From assembly GCA_900544305.1 (NCBI GenBank), contig UQUV01000001.1:82781-146780 (forward strand): a stretch of DNA of 64,000 bases. Reading direction: 5' to 3'. Positions 44,035-54,010 of the stretch are shown here, one piece after another. Every line of letters starts with the position of its first letter. Position 1 is the first letter of the stretch. Made by a program: the position numbers and the translations under genes. The notes under the pieces were generated by a model that saw nothing but the letters and a program-made list of their open reading frames with translations, had not been told where the DNA came from and did not search any database. Source of the stretch: an uncultured Porphyromonadaceae bacterium. Its GTDB lineage: Bacteria; Bacteroidota; Bacteroidia; Bacteroidales; Muribaculaceae.

Positions 44035-44120
44035 AAGGATTTAATTAATTTGTTAATCATATTGCGTAACCGATTAAAAGGCTTAGGCTCCCTACGAAGT
44101 GATTCGTGGGGAGTTTTTTT
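44035..44120 (+). ncRNA. Candidate small RNA between nhaA and serA
   Basis: A promoter with predicted start near 44035 is followed about 53 nt later by a strong hairpin and T-run (44088-44120), giving an RNA of about 85 nt with an AT-rich 5' part. I see no ATG-led reading frame in it, and both neighbours face away from or towards it without using it. It matches no RNA family I know. The alternative is that the hairpin simply terminates nhaA transcripts. Confidence 0.4.
44088..44120 (+). terminator. Terminator after nhaA or of the candidate sRNA
   Basis: CTCCCTACGAA pairs with TTCGTGGGGAG (one G-T) around a 4-base loop and is followed by seven T: a textbook intrinsic terminator. It is about 147 bp past the nhaA stop. 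Confidence 0.85.
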
Positions 44121-44313
44121 ATGCCAATATTATTCGACTTTTATATCTTTCTGCTTGTTTCAAAAACTTTAGAGGCCAACAAATGTTGACGAATAAAACG
44201 TAAGGTATCTGTTTTGCTTTTCCTGATGCAATTCTTTGCAAGTTTGGGAATTTTGTGTGTCCTCAAAAATATGGAGAGAAATACGGATTTGGGCGAAAAC
44301 GTTTATGGAATAA
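44121..44313. other. Non-coding gap between two terminators
   Basis: About 190 bp of AT-rich sequence between the nhaA-side and serA-side terminators. It contains one short inverted repeat (CAACAAATGTTG). No promoter, ORF or repeat that I can support. Confidence 0.6.
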
Positions 44314-44345
44314 AAAGGACGACTGGGAATTTCCGGTCGTCCTTT
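44314..44345 (-). terminator. Terminator of serC-serA
   Basis: AAAGGACGAC (44314-44323) pairs perfectly with GTCGTCCTTT (44336-44345), about 20 bp past the serA stop. Confidence 0.8.
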
Positions 44346-44365
44346 GATGTTTAATTTTAGCAAGT

Positions 44366-45283
44366 TTATTTGTTTACTTGATATTTGTTCCAACCATCTT
44401 TTAGGAAAGCAACGGTCTGGCGTGCGGCTGCAATACCGGCATTGATGTTAGCTTCGGCAGTTTGAGCGCCCATTTTCTTTGGAGTGAAGAATACACGTGC
44501 GCCAAATTCCTCAGTCATCTTTTCTGCGCTGTCAGGTTTGATATCGCTGATATAGCGAATATCTGTACGGTTGCGCAATGCTTCTGCCAAACTTTCTTCG
44601 TTGATGATTTCCTTTCGGGCTGTGTTGATAAGCACGCCGTTTTTAGGCATCAGTTTTACGTAATTTTCGCCAATGGAGTTGCGTGTTTCCGGAGTTGCCG
44701 GAATATGAAGCGAAACATATTGGTTCTTTGTGTAAAGTTCTTCAACGGAATGTATAGGAGTGATGCCGTCGGCAATCATATCCTCGTCTTTTACAAATGG
44801 GTCGAGGGCAGAAACTGTCATGCCGAAGCCTTTAGCGATACGTGCCACGTTGCGGCCTACTTGGCCATAAGCATGGATACCCAATGTCTTGCCTTTCAGT
44901 TCAGTGCCTGATGTTCCATTATATTGGTTGCGAATCATCATTACAAGCATACCGAATACAAGTTCAGCAACGGCATTGGAGTTTTGTCCTGGAGTGTTCA
45001 TTACGCAAATGTTGCGTTCTTTTGCAGCGGCAAGGTCTACGTTGTCAACACCCGCACCGGCACGAACAATCACTTTCAGATTTTTTCCTGCATCCAAAAC
45101 GGCAGTATCGACAATGTCGCTGCGGATGATAAGACCGTCAGCTTCTACTACGGCTTTCAATAAGTCATCTTTTGTGCCTTTTTCCAACAGGATAAGTTCG
45201 TGGCCAGCTCCTTCTATTTCTTTGCGTATGCCTTCAACAGCAACGGCTGCAAAAGGCTTTTCAGTTGCAACTAATATTTTCAT
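44366..45283 (-). CDS. serA: D-3-phosphoglycerate dehydrogenase, short form
   Basis: First step of serine synthesis, oxidising 3-phosphoglycerate with NAD. 305 residues from the ATG at 45283; a TTG at 45289 abuts the serC stop and is less likely. The NAD-binding motif LGIHAYGQVGRNVARIAKG is intact, and a catalytic Arg lies in INTARKEI. It lacks the C-terminal ACT domain of long SerA enzymes, so serine feedback through that domain is not expected. Cotranscribed with serC. Confidence 0.93.
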   Translation of the reverse strand: MKILVATEKPFAAVAVEGIRKEIEGAGHELILLEKGTKDDLLKAVVEADGLIIRSDIVDTAVLDAGKNLKVIVRAGAGVDNVDLAAAKERNICVMNTPGQNSNAVAELVFGMLVMMIRNQYNGTSGTELKGKTLGIHAYGQVGRNVARIAKGFGMTVSALDPFVKDEDMIADGITPIHSVEELYTKNQYVSLHIPATPETRNSIGENYVKLMPKNGVLINTARKEIINEESLAEALRNRTDIRYISDIKPDSAEKMTEEFGARVFFTPKKMGAQTAEANINAGIAAARQTVAFLKDGWNKYQVNK

Positions 45284-45289
45284 GACCAA

Positions 45290-46357
45290 TTAGAGTTTGC
45301 GTTCGAATTCTTTCATTGTGTCGATGAGTACTTGGACAGTTGACATCGGCATTGCATTATAGATGGAAGCACGGAATCCGCCAACTGAACGGTGGCCCTT
45401 GATGCCTACGATGCCTTTTTCGCTTGCGAAATCGATGAATTGTTTTTCAAGTTCAGCATATTCCGGACGCAAAACGAAGCATACGTTCATGATAGAACGG
45501 TCTTCCGGATTGGCTGTTCCAACGAAAATCTTGCTGTTGTCGATAGCGTCGTAAAGTGCTGCGGCTTTTTCAAGGCCAACCTTTTCCATAGCTTCAACAC
45601 CGCCCAATTCTTTGTACCATTTCAATGTCTGCAAAGCAGAGTATATAGGCAATACAGGAGGAGTATTGAACATGGAACCTTTGCTGACGTGTGTACGATA
45701 GTCAAGCATAGTAGGGATTTGACGGTCAACTTTTCCAAGAGCATCTTCTTTGACGATAACCAGTGTTACGCCTGAAGGTGCGAGGTTCTTTTGAGCACCG
45801 GCATAGATGGCGTCATATTTGGAAACATCGATTTTTCTTGAGAAAATATCACTTGACATGTCAGCAACCAATGGTACATTTACTTCTGGATCTTTGCGAA
45901 GTTCTGTACCGTAGATGGTGTTGTTTGTAGTGATATGGAGATAGTCGGCATCAGCCGGAACTGTGAAGTCTTTAGGATAGTATGTGTAATTTGCTTCTTT
46001 CGAAGAGGCTACGACTTCAACTTCTCCAAAGAGTTTCGCTTCTTTGATAGCTTTGTTTGCCCACACACCGCTGTCAACATAAGCTGCTTTCTTTTTCAGC
46101 AAGTTGAACGGCACCATGCAGAACTGCAAGCTTGCACCACCTCCAAGGAACAATACTTCGTAGCCAGCTGGAATTTCGAGCAATTCCTTGATTAAGGCGT
46201 TGGCTTCGTCGATAACAGCTTGGAATTCTTTACTTCTGTGAGAGATTTCAAGAATAGAAAGTCCTGTTCCGTTGAAATTACGTACAGCATCAGCTGTGTT
46301 TTGGATTGTGAATTCGCTCAGAATAGAAGGTCCGGCGTAAAAATTTAGCTTCTTCAT
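45290..46357 (-). CDS. serC: Phosphoserine aminotransferase
   Basis: Second step of serine synthesis, and probably also a pyridoxine-pathway step. 355 residues. The start NFYAGPSIL is the family N-terminus, EISHRSKEF follows, and the PLP lysine block is [28 protein letters not shown] block near the end binds substrate phosphate. Upstream partner of serA, with stop and start almost touching. Confidence 0.96.
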   Translation of the reverse strand: MKKLNFYAGPSILSEFTIQNTADAVRNFNGTGLSILEISHRSKEFQAVIDEANALIKELLEIPAGYEVLFLGGGASLQFCMVPFNLLKKKAAYVDSGVWANKAIKEAKLFGEVEVVASSKEANYTYYPKDFTVPADADYLHITTNNTIYGTELRKDPEVNVPLVADMSSDIFSRKIDVSKYDAIYAGAQKNLAPSGVTLVIVKEDALGKVDRQIPTMLDYRTHVSKGSMFNTPPVLPIYSALQTLKWYKELGGVEAMEKVGLEKAAALYDAIDNSKIFVGTANPEDRSIMNVCFVLRPEYAELEKQFIDFASEKGIVGIKGHRSVGGFRASIYNAMPMSTVQVLIDTMKEFERKL

Positions 46358-46381
46358 TTGAATTTGATTTTATGTCTTTAA

Positions 46382-46389
46382 CAAAGTTA
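46382..46389 (-). promoter_or_regulatory. -7 box of serC-serA
   Basis: The minus strand reads TAACTTTG, an exact -7 match 24 bp before the serC ATG. The -33 position falls inside the terminator stem of the upstream MFS gene. Confidence 0.6.
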
Positions 46390-46400
46390 GTAAAAAAAAT

Positions 46401-46440
46401 GAACTCCTCACTATTTTTAGATGAAAATAATGAGGAGCTC
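46401..46440 (-). terminator. Terminator of the MFS transporter gene
   Basis: A long stem (46401-46417 with about 46424-46440, two mismatches) is followed on the minus strand by a run of eight T. It overlaps the upstream half of the serC promoter. Confidence 0.8.
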
Positions 46441-46464
46441 TTGTGATTGAAATGTTAAATATGT

Positions 46465-48123
46465 TTATTCTGTGATGTTCGGTTTTTCGAGTCCGTATCC
46501 GTTCTTCTTGTCAATGATTTTCAGTACGAATCCGAGCAATAGGGCTGCGATGCCAAGACAAGCCAACATAACCAGTGGTGCTGTATAGTCGTAGGATATG
46601 GCAGCTACTTCCGGAGTGATGGCGCCGCTTTGAAGGTCAGCTACCAGTTGTGGGTTTGTGCTGTCAAGCACTTTGCCGATAAGAATCGGGAAAAGCCACA
46701 AGCCGATGTTTTGAATCCAGAAAATCAAAGCATATGCACTACCGATGATTTTTGCGTCAACCAATTTAGGAACGCTTGGCCAGAGTGATGCCGGTACAAG
46801 TGAGAAGCTGGCACCAAGTACAAGAATTGTGACATAGGCAATGATTGTTCCGCCGACCATATTGCCTTTGAACATTGGAAGGATGAAGGCAAATGTAAGG
46901 TGGCAGGCAATCAAAAGTACGGAGCCGAGAATCAGCATGGTTGCAGCTTTGCCTTTGTGGTCAACATAGTTGCCGAGAATAGGGGTGATACCTACGGCCA
47001 GCAACGGGAACACGGCAAACACTGTTTCTGCACTTTGACGCATGTAACCCATGTAACAGAATATCACCAATGAAATGATGGCTACAGCCAACAGGGTGTA
47101 TTTCATTTTTACATTTTTCGAGAAGTTGCTCATGAATGCAGCTGCTGCCACAACGAGCATGATGCAGTATTGGATAACGGTTACTGTATTAGTTGCCCAG
47201 AATGAGTTAGGGTCAACTTCCGTAAATGTGAGGTTGCATTGAAGCATATTTACGGCATATTTCTGGAACGGGAAAATGGCTGAATAGTAAAGTACACACA
47301 GCAATGCAACCAACCAGAAGCCGCTGCTACGGAGAATTTTTCCAATATCGCTGATTTTGAATGGATCGTCCTTTTCTTCAGCCTCGCCGGTTTGCGCATC
47401 CAGTTTCTTATCCATAACGAAATATACAAGGAACATGATGAGCGCAATCATCAGCAATACGACACCGAACGCAACAGAGCGGGAAACATCGATATCACCG
47501 CCAAGTTTCGCAAATACCGGAGAGAAAATCATACAGGTTGCAACACCCAGACGAGCCAACGCCATTTCCGAGCCCATTGCCAACGCCATTTCTTTTCCTT
47601 TAAACCATTTTACGATACCGCGTGAAACGGTGATACCTGCCATTTCAACACCGCAACCGAAGATCATGAAGCCGATAGCGGCAAATTTAGCAGAAGCCGG
47701 CATGCCTTCATAGAAAGGAGATATTCCAAGTTCATCAAATCCAGGAATGTAGTTCAGATTGTTGTTGAACCAGTTTTCAAGGCTGCTGCCCATAAATGAT
47801 TCAGTAACGGCATACCAGTTGATGATGGCACCAACCAGCATTACTGCACCGGAAAGAACGGCTGTAAAGCGTACACCCATTTTGTCGAGGATGATACCCG
47901 CAAAAATGAGGAAGAACACAAACACATTGAGGAATGTTTCCGAACCTTGCATTGTTCCGAATGCAGTGGAATCCCAACCGCGTGTCGATTGCATAAGGTC
48001 CTTAATAGGAGACAGAATGTCCATAAAAATGTATGAACAGAACATGGCTAATGCCAATAGCAATAGCGCTGTCCACCGCCACGCAGGCGAATCACTTAGC
48101 TTCTTTTGTAATTGATCTTTCAT
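46465..48123 (-). CDS. MFS transporter
   Basis: 552 residues with about twelve membrane segments and a central charged loop (DKKLDAQTGEAEEKDDPFK). The helix 2-3 loop carries AGIILDKMGVR, close to the MFS motif A, and the second half has GNYVDHKGKAA in the equivalent place. Periplasmic insertion around residues 105-145 is longer than usual. It resembles the bacterial MFSD1-like group; the substrate is not evident and no enzyme gene is cotranscribed. Confidence 0.85.
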   Translation of the reverse strand: MKDQLQKKLSDSPAWRWTALLLLALAMFCSYIFMDILSPIKDLMQSTRGWDSTAFGTMQGSETFLNVFVFFLIFAGIILDKMGVRFTAVLSGAVMLVGAIINWYAVTESFMGSSLENWFNNNLNYIPGFDELGISPFYEGMPASAKFAAIGFMIFGCGVEMAGITVSRGIVKWFKGKEMALAMGSEMALARLGVATCMIFSPVFAKLGGDIDVSRSVAFGVVLLMIALIMFLVYFVMDKKLDAQTGEAEEKDDPFKISDIGKILRSSGFWLVALLCVLYYSAIFPFQKYAVNMLQCNLTFTEVDPNSFWATNTVTVIQYCIMLVVAAAAFMSNFSKNVKMKYTLLAVAIISLVIFCYMGYMRQSAETVFAVFPLLAVGITPILGNYVDHKGKAATMLILGSVLLIACHLTFAFILPMFKGNMVGGTIIAYVTILVLGASFSLVPASLWPSVPKLVDAKIIGSAYALIFWIQNIGLWLFPILIGKVLDSTNPQLVADLQSGAITPEVAAISYDYTAPLVMLACLGIAALLLGFVLKIIDKKNGYGLEKPNITE

Positions 48124-48142
48124 TTTGTTTGTTTTTTATTGG

Positions 48143-48174
48143 CAAAGATAGCAAAAGGTGAGCGCAGTGGCAAA
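48143..48174 (-). promoter_or_regulatory. Promoter of the MFS gene, within repeat copy D
   Basis: On the minus strand TTTG (48174-48171), 20 bp, TATCTTTG (48150-48143), exact on both halves. The predicted start near 48136 is about 13 nt before the ATG. Confidence 0.8.
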
Positions 48175-48195
48175 CGAAAATGCAATTTTTCTGGT
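48143..48195 (-). repeat. Promoter-bearing dispersed repeat, half copy D
   Basis: CAAAGATAGCAAAAGGTGAG then CGCAGTGG and an A-rich stretch align with the left half of copy A (CAAAGATAGCGTAAGGCGAG then AGCAGAGG). The right half with CCGCATCCTATC is not found. It lies immediately upstream of the minus-strand MFS gene, in the same orientation as the other copies. Confidence 0.5.
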
Positions 48196-48366
48196 TTTGC
48201 AATTGTATGTTAACCTCCAAATTCTATAAAGGCAGAGAAATTAAATGCCAAAACCAAATGATGGTTATATATAGTCGCTTACTTTTGGATATAATATTAT
48301 GTGTAGGGTAGAATAGGTGAAGTTGGAGGTATTATTTGTAAAATAAAAAGTATAGAGTGTTTATAA
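48196..48366. other. AT-rich gap upstream of the MFS gene
   Basis: About 170 bp between the repeat copy and the methylmalonyl-CoA mutase terminator. I see no ORF, exact promoter or inverted repeat in it. Confidence 0.6.
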
Positions 48367-48400
48367 AAAAATCACAGCACGGAAACCATGCTGTGATTTT
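48367..48400 (-). terminator. Terminator of the methylmalonyl-CoA mutase operon
   Basis: AAAATCACAGCA (48367-48378) pairs perfectly with TGCTGTGATTTT (48389-48400), with T-runs on both strands. It is about 60 bp past the mutB stop. Confidence 0.8.
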
Positions 48401-48460
48401 TATTTTGGATGTCAACCTTGTTATTGGTGACAATGTATTCAAACAATTGCTACAATTGAA

Positions 48461-50599
48461 TTATTCAGCTGTAGAGTTGTAGATTTCGAGCATCTTGATA
48501 GCTGCTTGCGGAATGCGAGTACCAGGACCGAAGATTGCTGCTACACCTGCCTTGTAAAGGAAGTCGTAGTCTTGTGCCGGGATAACACCACCAGCGATAA
48601 CGATGATGTCTTCGCGACCCAATTTCTTCAGTTCTTCGATAACTTGCGGTACAAGTGTCTTGTGACCTGCAGCCAAAGATGATACGCCGAGGAAGTGAAC
48701 GTCGTTTTCAACAGCCTGACGGGCAGCTTCTGCCGGAGTCTGGAACAACGGACCCATATCTACGTCGAAACCGCAGTCAGCATAACCCGTCGCTACAACT
48801 TTTGCACCACGGTCGTGACCGTCCTGACCCATCTTGGCAATCATGATACGAGGTTGACGACCTTCTTTCTTAGCGAACTCTTCGCACATTTGTTGTGCTT
48901 TGATGAAGTCCGGATCTTGTTTAGTTTCTGATGAGTACACGCCTGAAATTGTTCTAATTACTGCTTTATAACGTCCAACTACTTCTTCGCAAGCGTCAGA
49001 AATTTCACCCAAAGAAGCTCTTACAGCTGCAGCTTTTACAGCCAAGTCAAGCAGGTTGCCTTTCTTTGTGCGAACACATTCTGTGATAGCAGCCAATGCT
49101 TTCTTAACTGCTTCTTCGTCACGGTTTGCGCGGAGTTCGTGCAGACGTTCGATTTGTTCTTTACGTACTTCTGTATTGTCGATTTCCAAGATATCGATAG
49201 GATCTTCTTTTTCCAGGCGATATTTGTTTACGCCGACAATAGTTTGCTTACCTGAGTCGATGCGAGCCTGTGTACGGGCTGCAGCTTCTTCAATACGCAG
49301 TTTAGGAAGACCAGTTTCAATAGCTTTGGCCATACCGCCAAGTTTTTCGATTTCCTGGATGTGTTCCCAAGCTTTGTGTGCAAGTTCGTTTGTCAAAGCT
49401 TCTACATAGTAAGAACCTGCCCATGGGTCAATTTCTTTAGTGATGTAGGTTTCTTCCTGGATGTAGATCTGAGTATTACGTGCAATACGTGCAGAGAAGT
49501 CTGTAGGCAATGCAATTGCTTCGTCAAGTGCATTTGTGTGAAGTGACTGAGTGTGACCGAGAGCAGCACCCATAGCTTCAATACAAGTACGGCCAACGTT
49601 GTTGAACGGATCCTGTTCAGTAAGTGACCAACCTGAAGTCTGGCTGTGTGTACGCAAAGCAAGTGATTTCGGGTTCTTCGGATTGAATTGCTTAACGATC
49701 TTAGCCCACAACATACGTGCTGCACGCATCTTGGCAATTTCCATGAAGAAGTTCATACCGATAGCCCAGAAGAAAGACAAACGCGGAGCAAATGCGTCGA
49801 TGTCCATACCTGCGTTTACACCGGCACGGAGGTATTCGAGACCGTCAGCCAATGTGTAAGCCAACTCGATATCTGCTGTTGCACCTGCTTCCTGCATGTG
49901 ATAACCAGAGATAGAAATTGAGTTGAACTTAGGCATGTTTTGTGAAGTATATTCAAAGATATCGGCAATAATGCGCATAGAGAATTCCGGTGGGTAGATG
50001 TATGTGTTACGCACCATGAACTCTTTCAAGATATCATTTTGAATAGTACCGGCCATTTCTTCCAATTTTGCGCCCTGTTCCAAACCAGCGTTGATGTAGA
50101 AGGCAAGAACCGGAAGAACTGCACCGTTCATTGTCATTGATACAGACATTTTGTTCAAAGGAATACCGTCGAACAAAACTTTCATATCTTCAACTGAACA
50201 GATAGATACGCCGGCTTTACCAACGTCACCGACAACGCGTTCGTGGTCAGCATCGTAACCGCGGTGTGTAGCAAGGTCGAATGCTACGGAAAGACCTTTC
50301 TGTCCTGATGCAAGGTTACGGCGGTAGAATGCATTAGATTCTGCTGCCGTAGAGAAACCTGCATACTGACGGATAGTCCAAGGACGGATTGCGTACATAC
50401 CGCTGTACGGGCCTCTCAAGAATGGAGGGATACCAGCTACGTAGTTCAGATGTTCAAGACCTTCGAGGTCTTCTTTTGTGTAAATCGGTTTTACCGGAAT
50501 CAATTCCGGAGTAACCCATTTTTCTCCTTCTGCAATCGGGGTGTGCTTAACGTTGAAAGCATCCGATTTAATATCTATATTTTTGAAATTTGGTCTCAT
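48461..50599 (-). CDS. mutB: Methylmalonyl-CoA mutase, large (catalytic) subunit
   Basis: Interconverts succinyl-CoA and R-methylmalonyl-CoA with adenosylcobalamin, the key step of propionate production in gut Bacteroidales. 712 residues. The barrel domain shows [18 protein letters not shown] and the substrate region [15 protein letters not shown]. The C-terminal cobalamin domain carries the DxHxxG signature as [13 protein letters not shown]. The catalytic subunit is complete. It follows the small-subunit gene by 10 bp. Confidence 0.97.
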   Translation of the reverse strand: MRPNFKNIDIKSDAFNVKHTPIAEGEKWVTPELIPVKPIYTKEDLEGLEHLNYVAGIPPFLRGPYSGMYAIRPWTIRQYAGFSTAAESNAFYRRNLASGQKGLSVAFDLATHRGYDADHERVVGDVGKAGVSICSVEDMKVLFDGIPLNKMSVSMTMNGAVLPVLAFYINAGLEQGAKLEEMAGTIQNDILKEFMVRNTYIYPPEFSMRIIADIFEYTSQNMPKFNSISISGYHMQEAGATADIELAYTLADGLEYLRAGVNAGMDIDAFAPRLSFFWAIGMNFFMEIAKMRAARMLWAKIVKQFNPKNPKSLALRTHSQTSGWSLTEQDPFNNVGRTCIEAMGAALGHTQSLHTNALDEAIALPTDFSARIARNTQIYIQEETYITKEIDPWAGSYYVEALTNELAHKAWEHIQEIEKLGGMAKAIETGLPKLRIEEAAARTQARIDSGKQTIVGVNKYRLEKEDPIDILEIDNTEVRKEQIERLHELRANRDEEAVKKALAAITECVRTKKGNLLDLAVKAAAVRASLGEISDACEEVVGRYKAVIRTISGVYSSETKQDPDFIKAQQMCEEFAKKEGRQPRIMIAKMGQDGHDRGAKVVATGYADCGFDVDMGPLFQTPAEAARQAVENDVHFLGVSSLAAGHKTLVPQVIEELKKLGREDIIVIAGGVIPAQDYDFLYKAGVAAIFGPGTRIPQAAIKMLEIYNSTAE

Positions 50600-50609
50600 C
50601 GTTGTTCTG

Positions 50610-52463
50610 TTATTTTAATAGTTTAGCATTGAAAGCCTGCAAAGTTTCAAGAACATTGCTGCGAACGTGAACAAAGTTTGTGATACCTGCAGCCTGAAGT
50701 TCTTCAGTGCAAGCCGGATTTCCTGCTACAACAAATTCAGCACGTCCGTTGAGAAGTTTGAATGCTTCCGGAGCGAATGTTGCATATTCATCGTCGCTAG
50801 AACATAACACAACAATATCTGCTTTCTTTTCCATAGCGGCATTGATACCTTCTTCTACACTGTTGAAACCAAGGTTGTCGATGATTTCGTAGCCGGCACA
50901 AGCAAAGAAGTTAGCAGAGAATTGAGAACGGGCCAAGCGCATTGCGAGGTTACCGATTGTCAACATAAATACTTTCGGACGGTTTGCGGCCTTTTCTGTC
51001 GCAAGACGAAGAGCTTCGAAATCGCTGGCAGCTCTTTCTGTCGGAATCGTTGCTACACCGCCTTCAGCATTGTGTGCACAACCGCATTTGCAGCCTTCCA
51101 AAACGATTTTGTCGCCTGCCATTTCGTTGAAGTTCGGGAATTGGTTTGTACCAAGCAGAGATTCTTTTCTTCTTGCAACGTCTGCGTGACGTTTCTTTGA
51201 AGTTTCAGTTACCTGAGCCTGAACATATCCTTCTTTCAGTGCAGCATAGAAGCCGCCTTTTTCTTCAAGTTCAAGGAACAGTTTCCAAGCAGTGTCAGCG
51301 ATAGAAACAGTCAAAGTTTCTACATAATATGAACCGCCTGCAGGGTCTGTAATTTTATCGAGGTGGCTTTCTTCCTTCAACAGAAGTTGCTGGTTGCGGG
51401 CAATTCTTTCAGAGAAATCGTCCGGAGTCTTGTATTGAGCGTCGAACGGAGTTACAGTGATAGAATCTACACCGGCAATAGCTGCTGACATTGTTTCAGT
51501 TTGTGTACGAAGCAAATTCACGTGAGCATCAAAGATTGTTTGGTTGAACTTTGATGTAGTAGCGTGAACATTCATTTTGCAAGCGCAGTCACATTCCGGG
51601 TTGTATTGTTTAACGATTTGAGCCCAAAGCATGCGTGCAGCACGGAATTTTGCAATTTCCATGAAGTAGTTGGAAGAAATACCCATGTTAAACTTGATGC
51701 GTTTGGCAGCTTCGTCGGCAGAAACACCTGCTTCTGTCAATTGAGCCATCCATTCGTTACCCCAAGACAAAGCATATCCCAGTTCTTGTGAAATATAAGC
51801 ACCTGCATCGCTCAGCATTACAGAATCAACAGTAAATACTCTCAGGTTCTTAACAGGAGCAACTATTGCAAGGATTTCCTTAGCTGTTTCTTTGATATCT
51901 CCGGCAAAGTCAACACCGTGTTTGAGCAGTCTTACAAACGGATCAAATTTAATGGAGCCTTTGAAAACGTCTACCAATTTGGCTGATGTGAGATATTCAA
52001 CCAAAGCTTTTGCATTAGCAACTGCGTGACGTGGACAAGCTTCGATGTTGATTTCTGTCTTCTCTACGTTGATACCGTCGAGCAGAGTTTTGAAATCGGC
52101 AGCAGTGAGTTCGTCTTTCTTTACCTTGAAGCCTAATGATGTGATGCCTTTAGATGTTACGTCTTTAGCTTTTGCGTTAGCTTCTTCAACGTTCTCAACT
52201 ACAATAGCTTGGCGAATGTACCATTCATTGTTGGTTTTAGTACCTCTGATGAACGGATACTCTCCAGGAAGAGAGTCTGTAGTCTTCAGATTTTCGATGT
52301 CTTCAGCGCGATACATTGGCTGCACATTGAAACCTTCGTTTGTTCGCCATACCAATTTCTTGTCGAAATCAGCGCCTTTCAGGTCGGCAACGACTTTTTC
52401 TTTCCATGTTTCAGTAGAAACAGGTGGGAATTGGTCGAACAATTTTTCTCTGTTTTCTGCCAT
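50610..52463 (-). CDS. mutA: Methylmalonyl-CoA mutase, small subunit
   Basis: 617 residues, homologous to the large subunit over its whole length. It lacks the DxHxxG cobalamin motif in its C-terminal Rossmann-like domain, as expected for the non-catalytic partner. A cysteine-rich insertion, [14 protein letters not shown], lies between the barrel and C-terminal domains (about residue 465). A further CDCACKMN stretch occurs near the middle. The role is structural, stabilising the heterodimer. First gene of the operon; a TACTTTTG box sits about 90 bp upstream. Confidence 0.95.
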   Translation of the reverse strand: MAENREKLFDQFPPVSTETWKEKVVADLKGADFDKKLVWRTNEGFNVQPMYRAEDIENLKTTDSLPGEYPFIRGTKTNNEWYIRQAIVVENVEEANAKAKDVTSKGITSLGFKVKKDELTAADFKTLLDGINVEKTEINIEACPRHAVANAKALVEYLTSAKLVDVFKGSIKFDPFVRLLKHGVDFAGDIKETAKEILAIVAPVKNLRVFTVDSVMLSDAGAYISQELGYALSWGNEWMAQLTEAGVSADEAAKRIKFNMGISSNYFMEIAKFRAARMLWAQIVKQYNPECDCACKMNVHATTSKFNQTIFDAHVNLLRTQTETMSAAIAGVDSITVTPFDAQYKTPDDFSERIARNQQLLLKEESHLDKITDPAGGSYYVETLTVSIADTAWKLFLELEEKGGFYAALKEGYVQAQVTETSKKRHADVARRKESLLGTNQFPNFNEMAGDKIVLEGCKCGCAHNAEGGVATIPTERAASDFEALRLATEKAANRPKVFMLTIGNLAMRLARSQFSANFFACAGYEIIDNLGFNSVEEGINAAMEKKADIVVLCSSDDEYATFAPEAFKLLNGRAEFVVAGNPACTEELQAAGITNFVHVRSNVLETLQAFNAKLLK

Positions 52464-52553
52464 AATTTTAAAAATATGAGTTTAGAGTTTAGGTTGTATT
52501 TTAATACTTATCGATTTCAAATTAACTTATAAAATCGCATGCATTCATCTATG

Positions 52554-52561
52554 CAAAAGTA
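52554..52561 (-). promoter_or_regulatory. -7 box of the methylmalonyl-CoA mutase operon
   Basis: The minus strand reads TACTTTTG, an exact -7 match. It predicts a UTR of about 85 nt. I see no cobalamin riboswitch in that UTR, which is too short for one. Confidence 0.55.
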
Positions 52562-52600
52562 GTAAATAAATTTTTGATTAAGGTGTTTAAAAAGCAATAA

Positions 52601-52633
52601 AAAAGCGCCCTTCAAGGAATGAAGAGCGCTTTT
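52601..52633 (-). terminator. Terminator of pgk
   Basis: AAAAGCGCCCTTCA (52601-52614) pairs with TGAAGAGCGCTTTT (52620-52633) with one mismatch. It lies 20 bp after the pgk stop, with A/T runs on both sides. Confidence 0.8.
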
Positions 52634-52652
52634 GTCTATGTTTTAGTAATTT

Positions 52653-53918
52653 TTAAGCTTGTACAGCTGCGATACCCGGCAAAACTTTGCCTTCGATTGC
52701 TTCAAGCAAAGCACCACCACCAGTAGAAACATAAGATACTTGGTCGGCAAGACCGAACTTGTTGACACAAGCTACAGAGTCGCCACCACCTACCAATGAG
52801 AATGCACCGTTCTTTGTTGCTTCAGCAATAGCAAGACCTACTGCGCGGCTACCGTGTGTGAAGTTTTCGAATTCGAACACACCTGTAGGACCGTTCCAAA
52901 GAATAGTCTTAGAATTGCGGATAACGTTAGCAAAGAGTTCTTCAGATTTAGGACCGATATCCAAGCCTTCCCAACCATCAGGAATTTCGCGAACATCGCA
53001 GAACTTGCTGTTGCAATCGTTGCTGAAGTCGTCACCGATTTTTGCGTCAACTGCCAAAACAAGGTTTACGTTGTTCTTTTTAGCTGTTTCGATAATGTTC
53101 AAAGCGAGGTCGAGCTTGTCATCTTCGCAAATTGACTGGCCGATAGAACCGCCGAGAGCCTTAACGAATGTATAAGTCATACCACCGGCAATGATAAGGT
53201 TGTCAACTTTTGTAAGAAGGTTAGTGATGATGTCGATTTTAGAAGAAACCTTGCTACCACCCATGATTGCAGTGAATGGGTGTTCAATATGGTTAAGAAC
53301 GCGTTCAACAGCGTTTACTTCGTTTTGCATCAAATAACCGAACATTTTGTCTTCGCTCTTGAAGAATTCAGCCATAACTGCAGTAGAAGCGTGTGCACGG
53401 TGTGCTGTACCGAATGCATCGTTTACGTAAGCGTCAGCATAGCTTGCCAATTCCTCAGCAAATTTCTTCTGGTCAGCTTTAACAGCTTTTTTAGCTGCTG
53501 CCTTTTCTTCGTCAGAAGCATCTTCAGCCAAACCTCTTGGTTTGCCTTCTTCAGCTGCGTAGAAACGCAGGTTTTCAAGAAGAAGCACTTCACCAGCTTG
53601 AAGTTCTTTTGCTGCGTTTACAGCTACTTCACCACGGCTGTCGCTTGCAAATTTTACAGTCGTGCCTGGGAGAAGTTCTTTCAAGTGTTCAACAATGTGT
53701 TTCAAAGAGAATTTGTCTTCCGGACCTTTTTTAGGACGACCAAGGTGAGAACCGATGATTACGCTACCGCCTTCAGCAAGGATTTTCTTGATTGTCGGCA
53801 TAGCCTTCACCATACGAGTGTCGTCTGTGATGTTGAAATTTTCGTCCAATGGAACGTTAAAGTCTACACGAACAAAGACTTTTTTGCCTTTGAAATCGTA
53901 ATTGTCAATGTTTGTCAT
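52653..53918 (-). CDS. pgk: Phosphoglycerate kinase
   Basis: Glycolytic ATP-forming step between 1,3-bisphosphoglycerate and 3-phosphoglycerate. 421 residues. The N-terminal [10 protein letters not shown] substrate motif, GSHLGRPKK, the [11 protein letters not shown] block and the C-terminal nucleotide-binding GGGDS are present. Slightly longer than the E. coli enzyme, with an Ala/Lys-rich insertion around residues 130-150. Transcribed alone. Confidence 0.98.
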   Translation of the reverse strand: MTNIDNYDFKGKKVFVRVDFNVPLDENFNITDDTRMVKAMPTIKKILAEGGSVIIGSHLGRPKKGPEDKFSLKHIVEHLKELLPGTTVKFASDSRGEVAVNAAKELQAGEVLLLENLRFYAAEEGKPRGLAEDASDEEKAAAKKAVKADQKKFAEELASYADAYVNDAFGTAHRAHASTAVMAEFFKSEDKMFGYLMQNEVNAVERVLNHIEHPFTAIMGGSKVSSKIDIITNLLTKVDNLIIAGGMTYTFVKALGGSIGQSICEDDKLDLALNIIETAKKNNVNLVLAVDAKIGDDFSNDCNSKFCDVREIPDGWEGLDIGPKSEELFANVIRNSKTILWNGPTGVFEFENFTHGSRAVGLAIAEATKNGAFSLVGGGDSVACVNKFGLADQVSYVSTGGGALLEAIEGKVLPGIAAVQA

Positions 53919-53959
53919 ATCGTTATTCTATATTAGATAGTTTATTTCTTAAATCGGGA

Positions 53960-53967
53960 CAAATATA
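53960..53967 (-). promoter_or_regulatory. -7 box of pgk
   Basis: The minus strand reads TATATTTG, an exact -7 match about 42 bp before the ATG. A CAAA occurs upstream at 53980, but the spacing of 12 is too short. Confidence 0.55.
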
Positions 53968-54010
53968 CTAATATTATTTCAAAGCGATGTTGTGAACTCG
54001 CAAAAATACC

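Noticed and set aside
44169..44393. 74-codon open frame at the serA 3' end
   Set aside because: It overlaps the serA coding end and its terminator, and has no features of its own.
52464..52600. Cobalamin riboswitch before the methylmalonyl-CoA mutase genes
   Set aside because: Looked for because the enzyme uses B12, but the predicted UTR is only about 85 nt and no B12-box-like or multi-stem structure is apparent.
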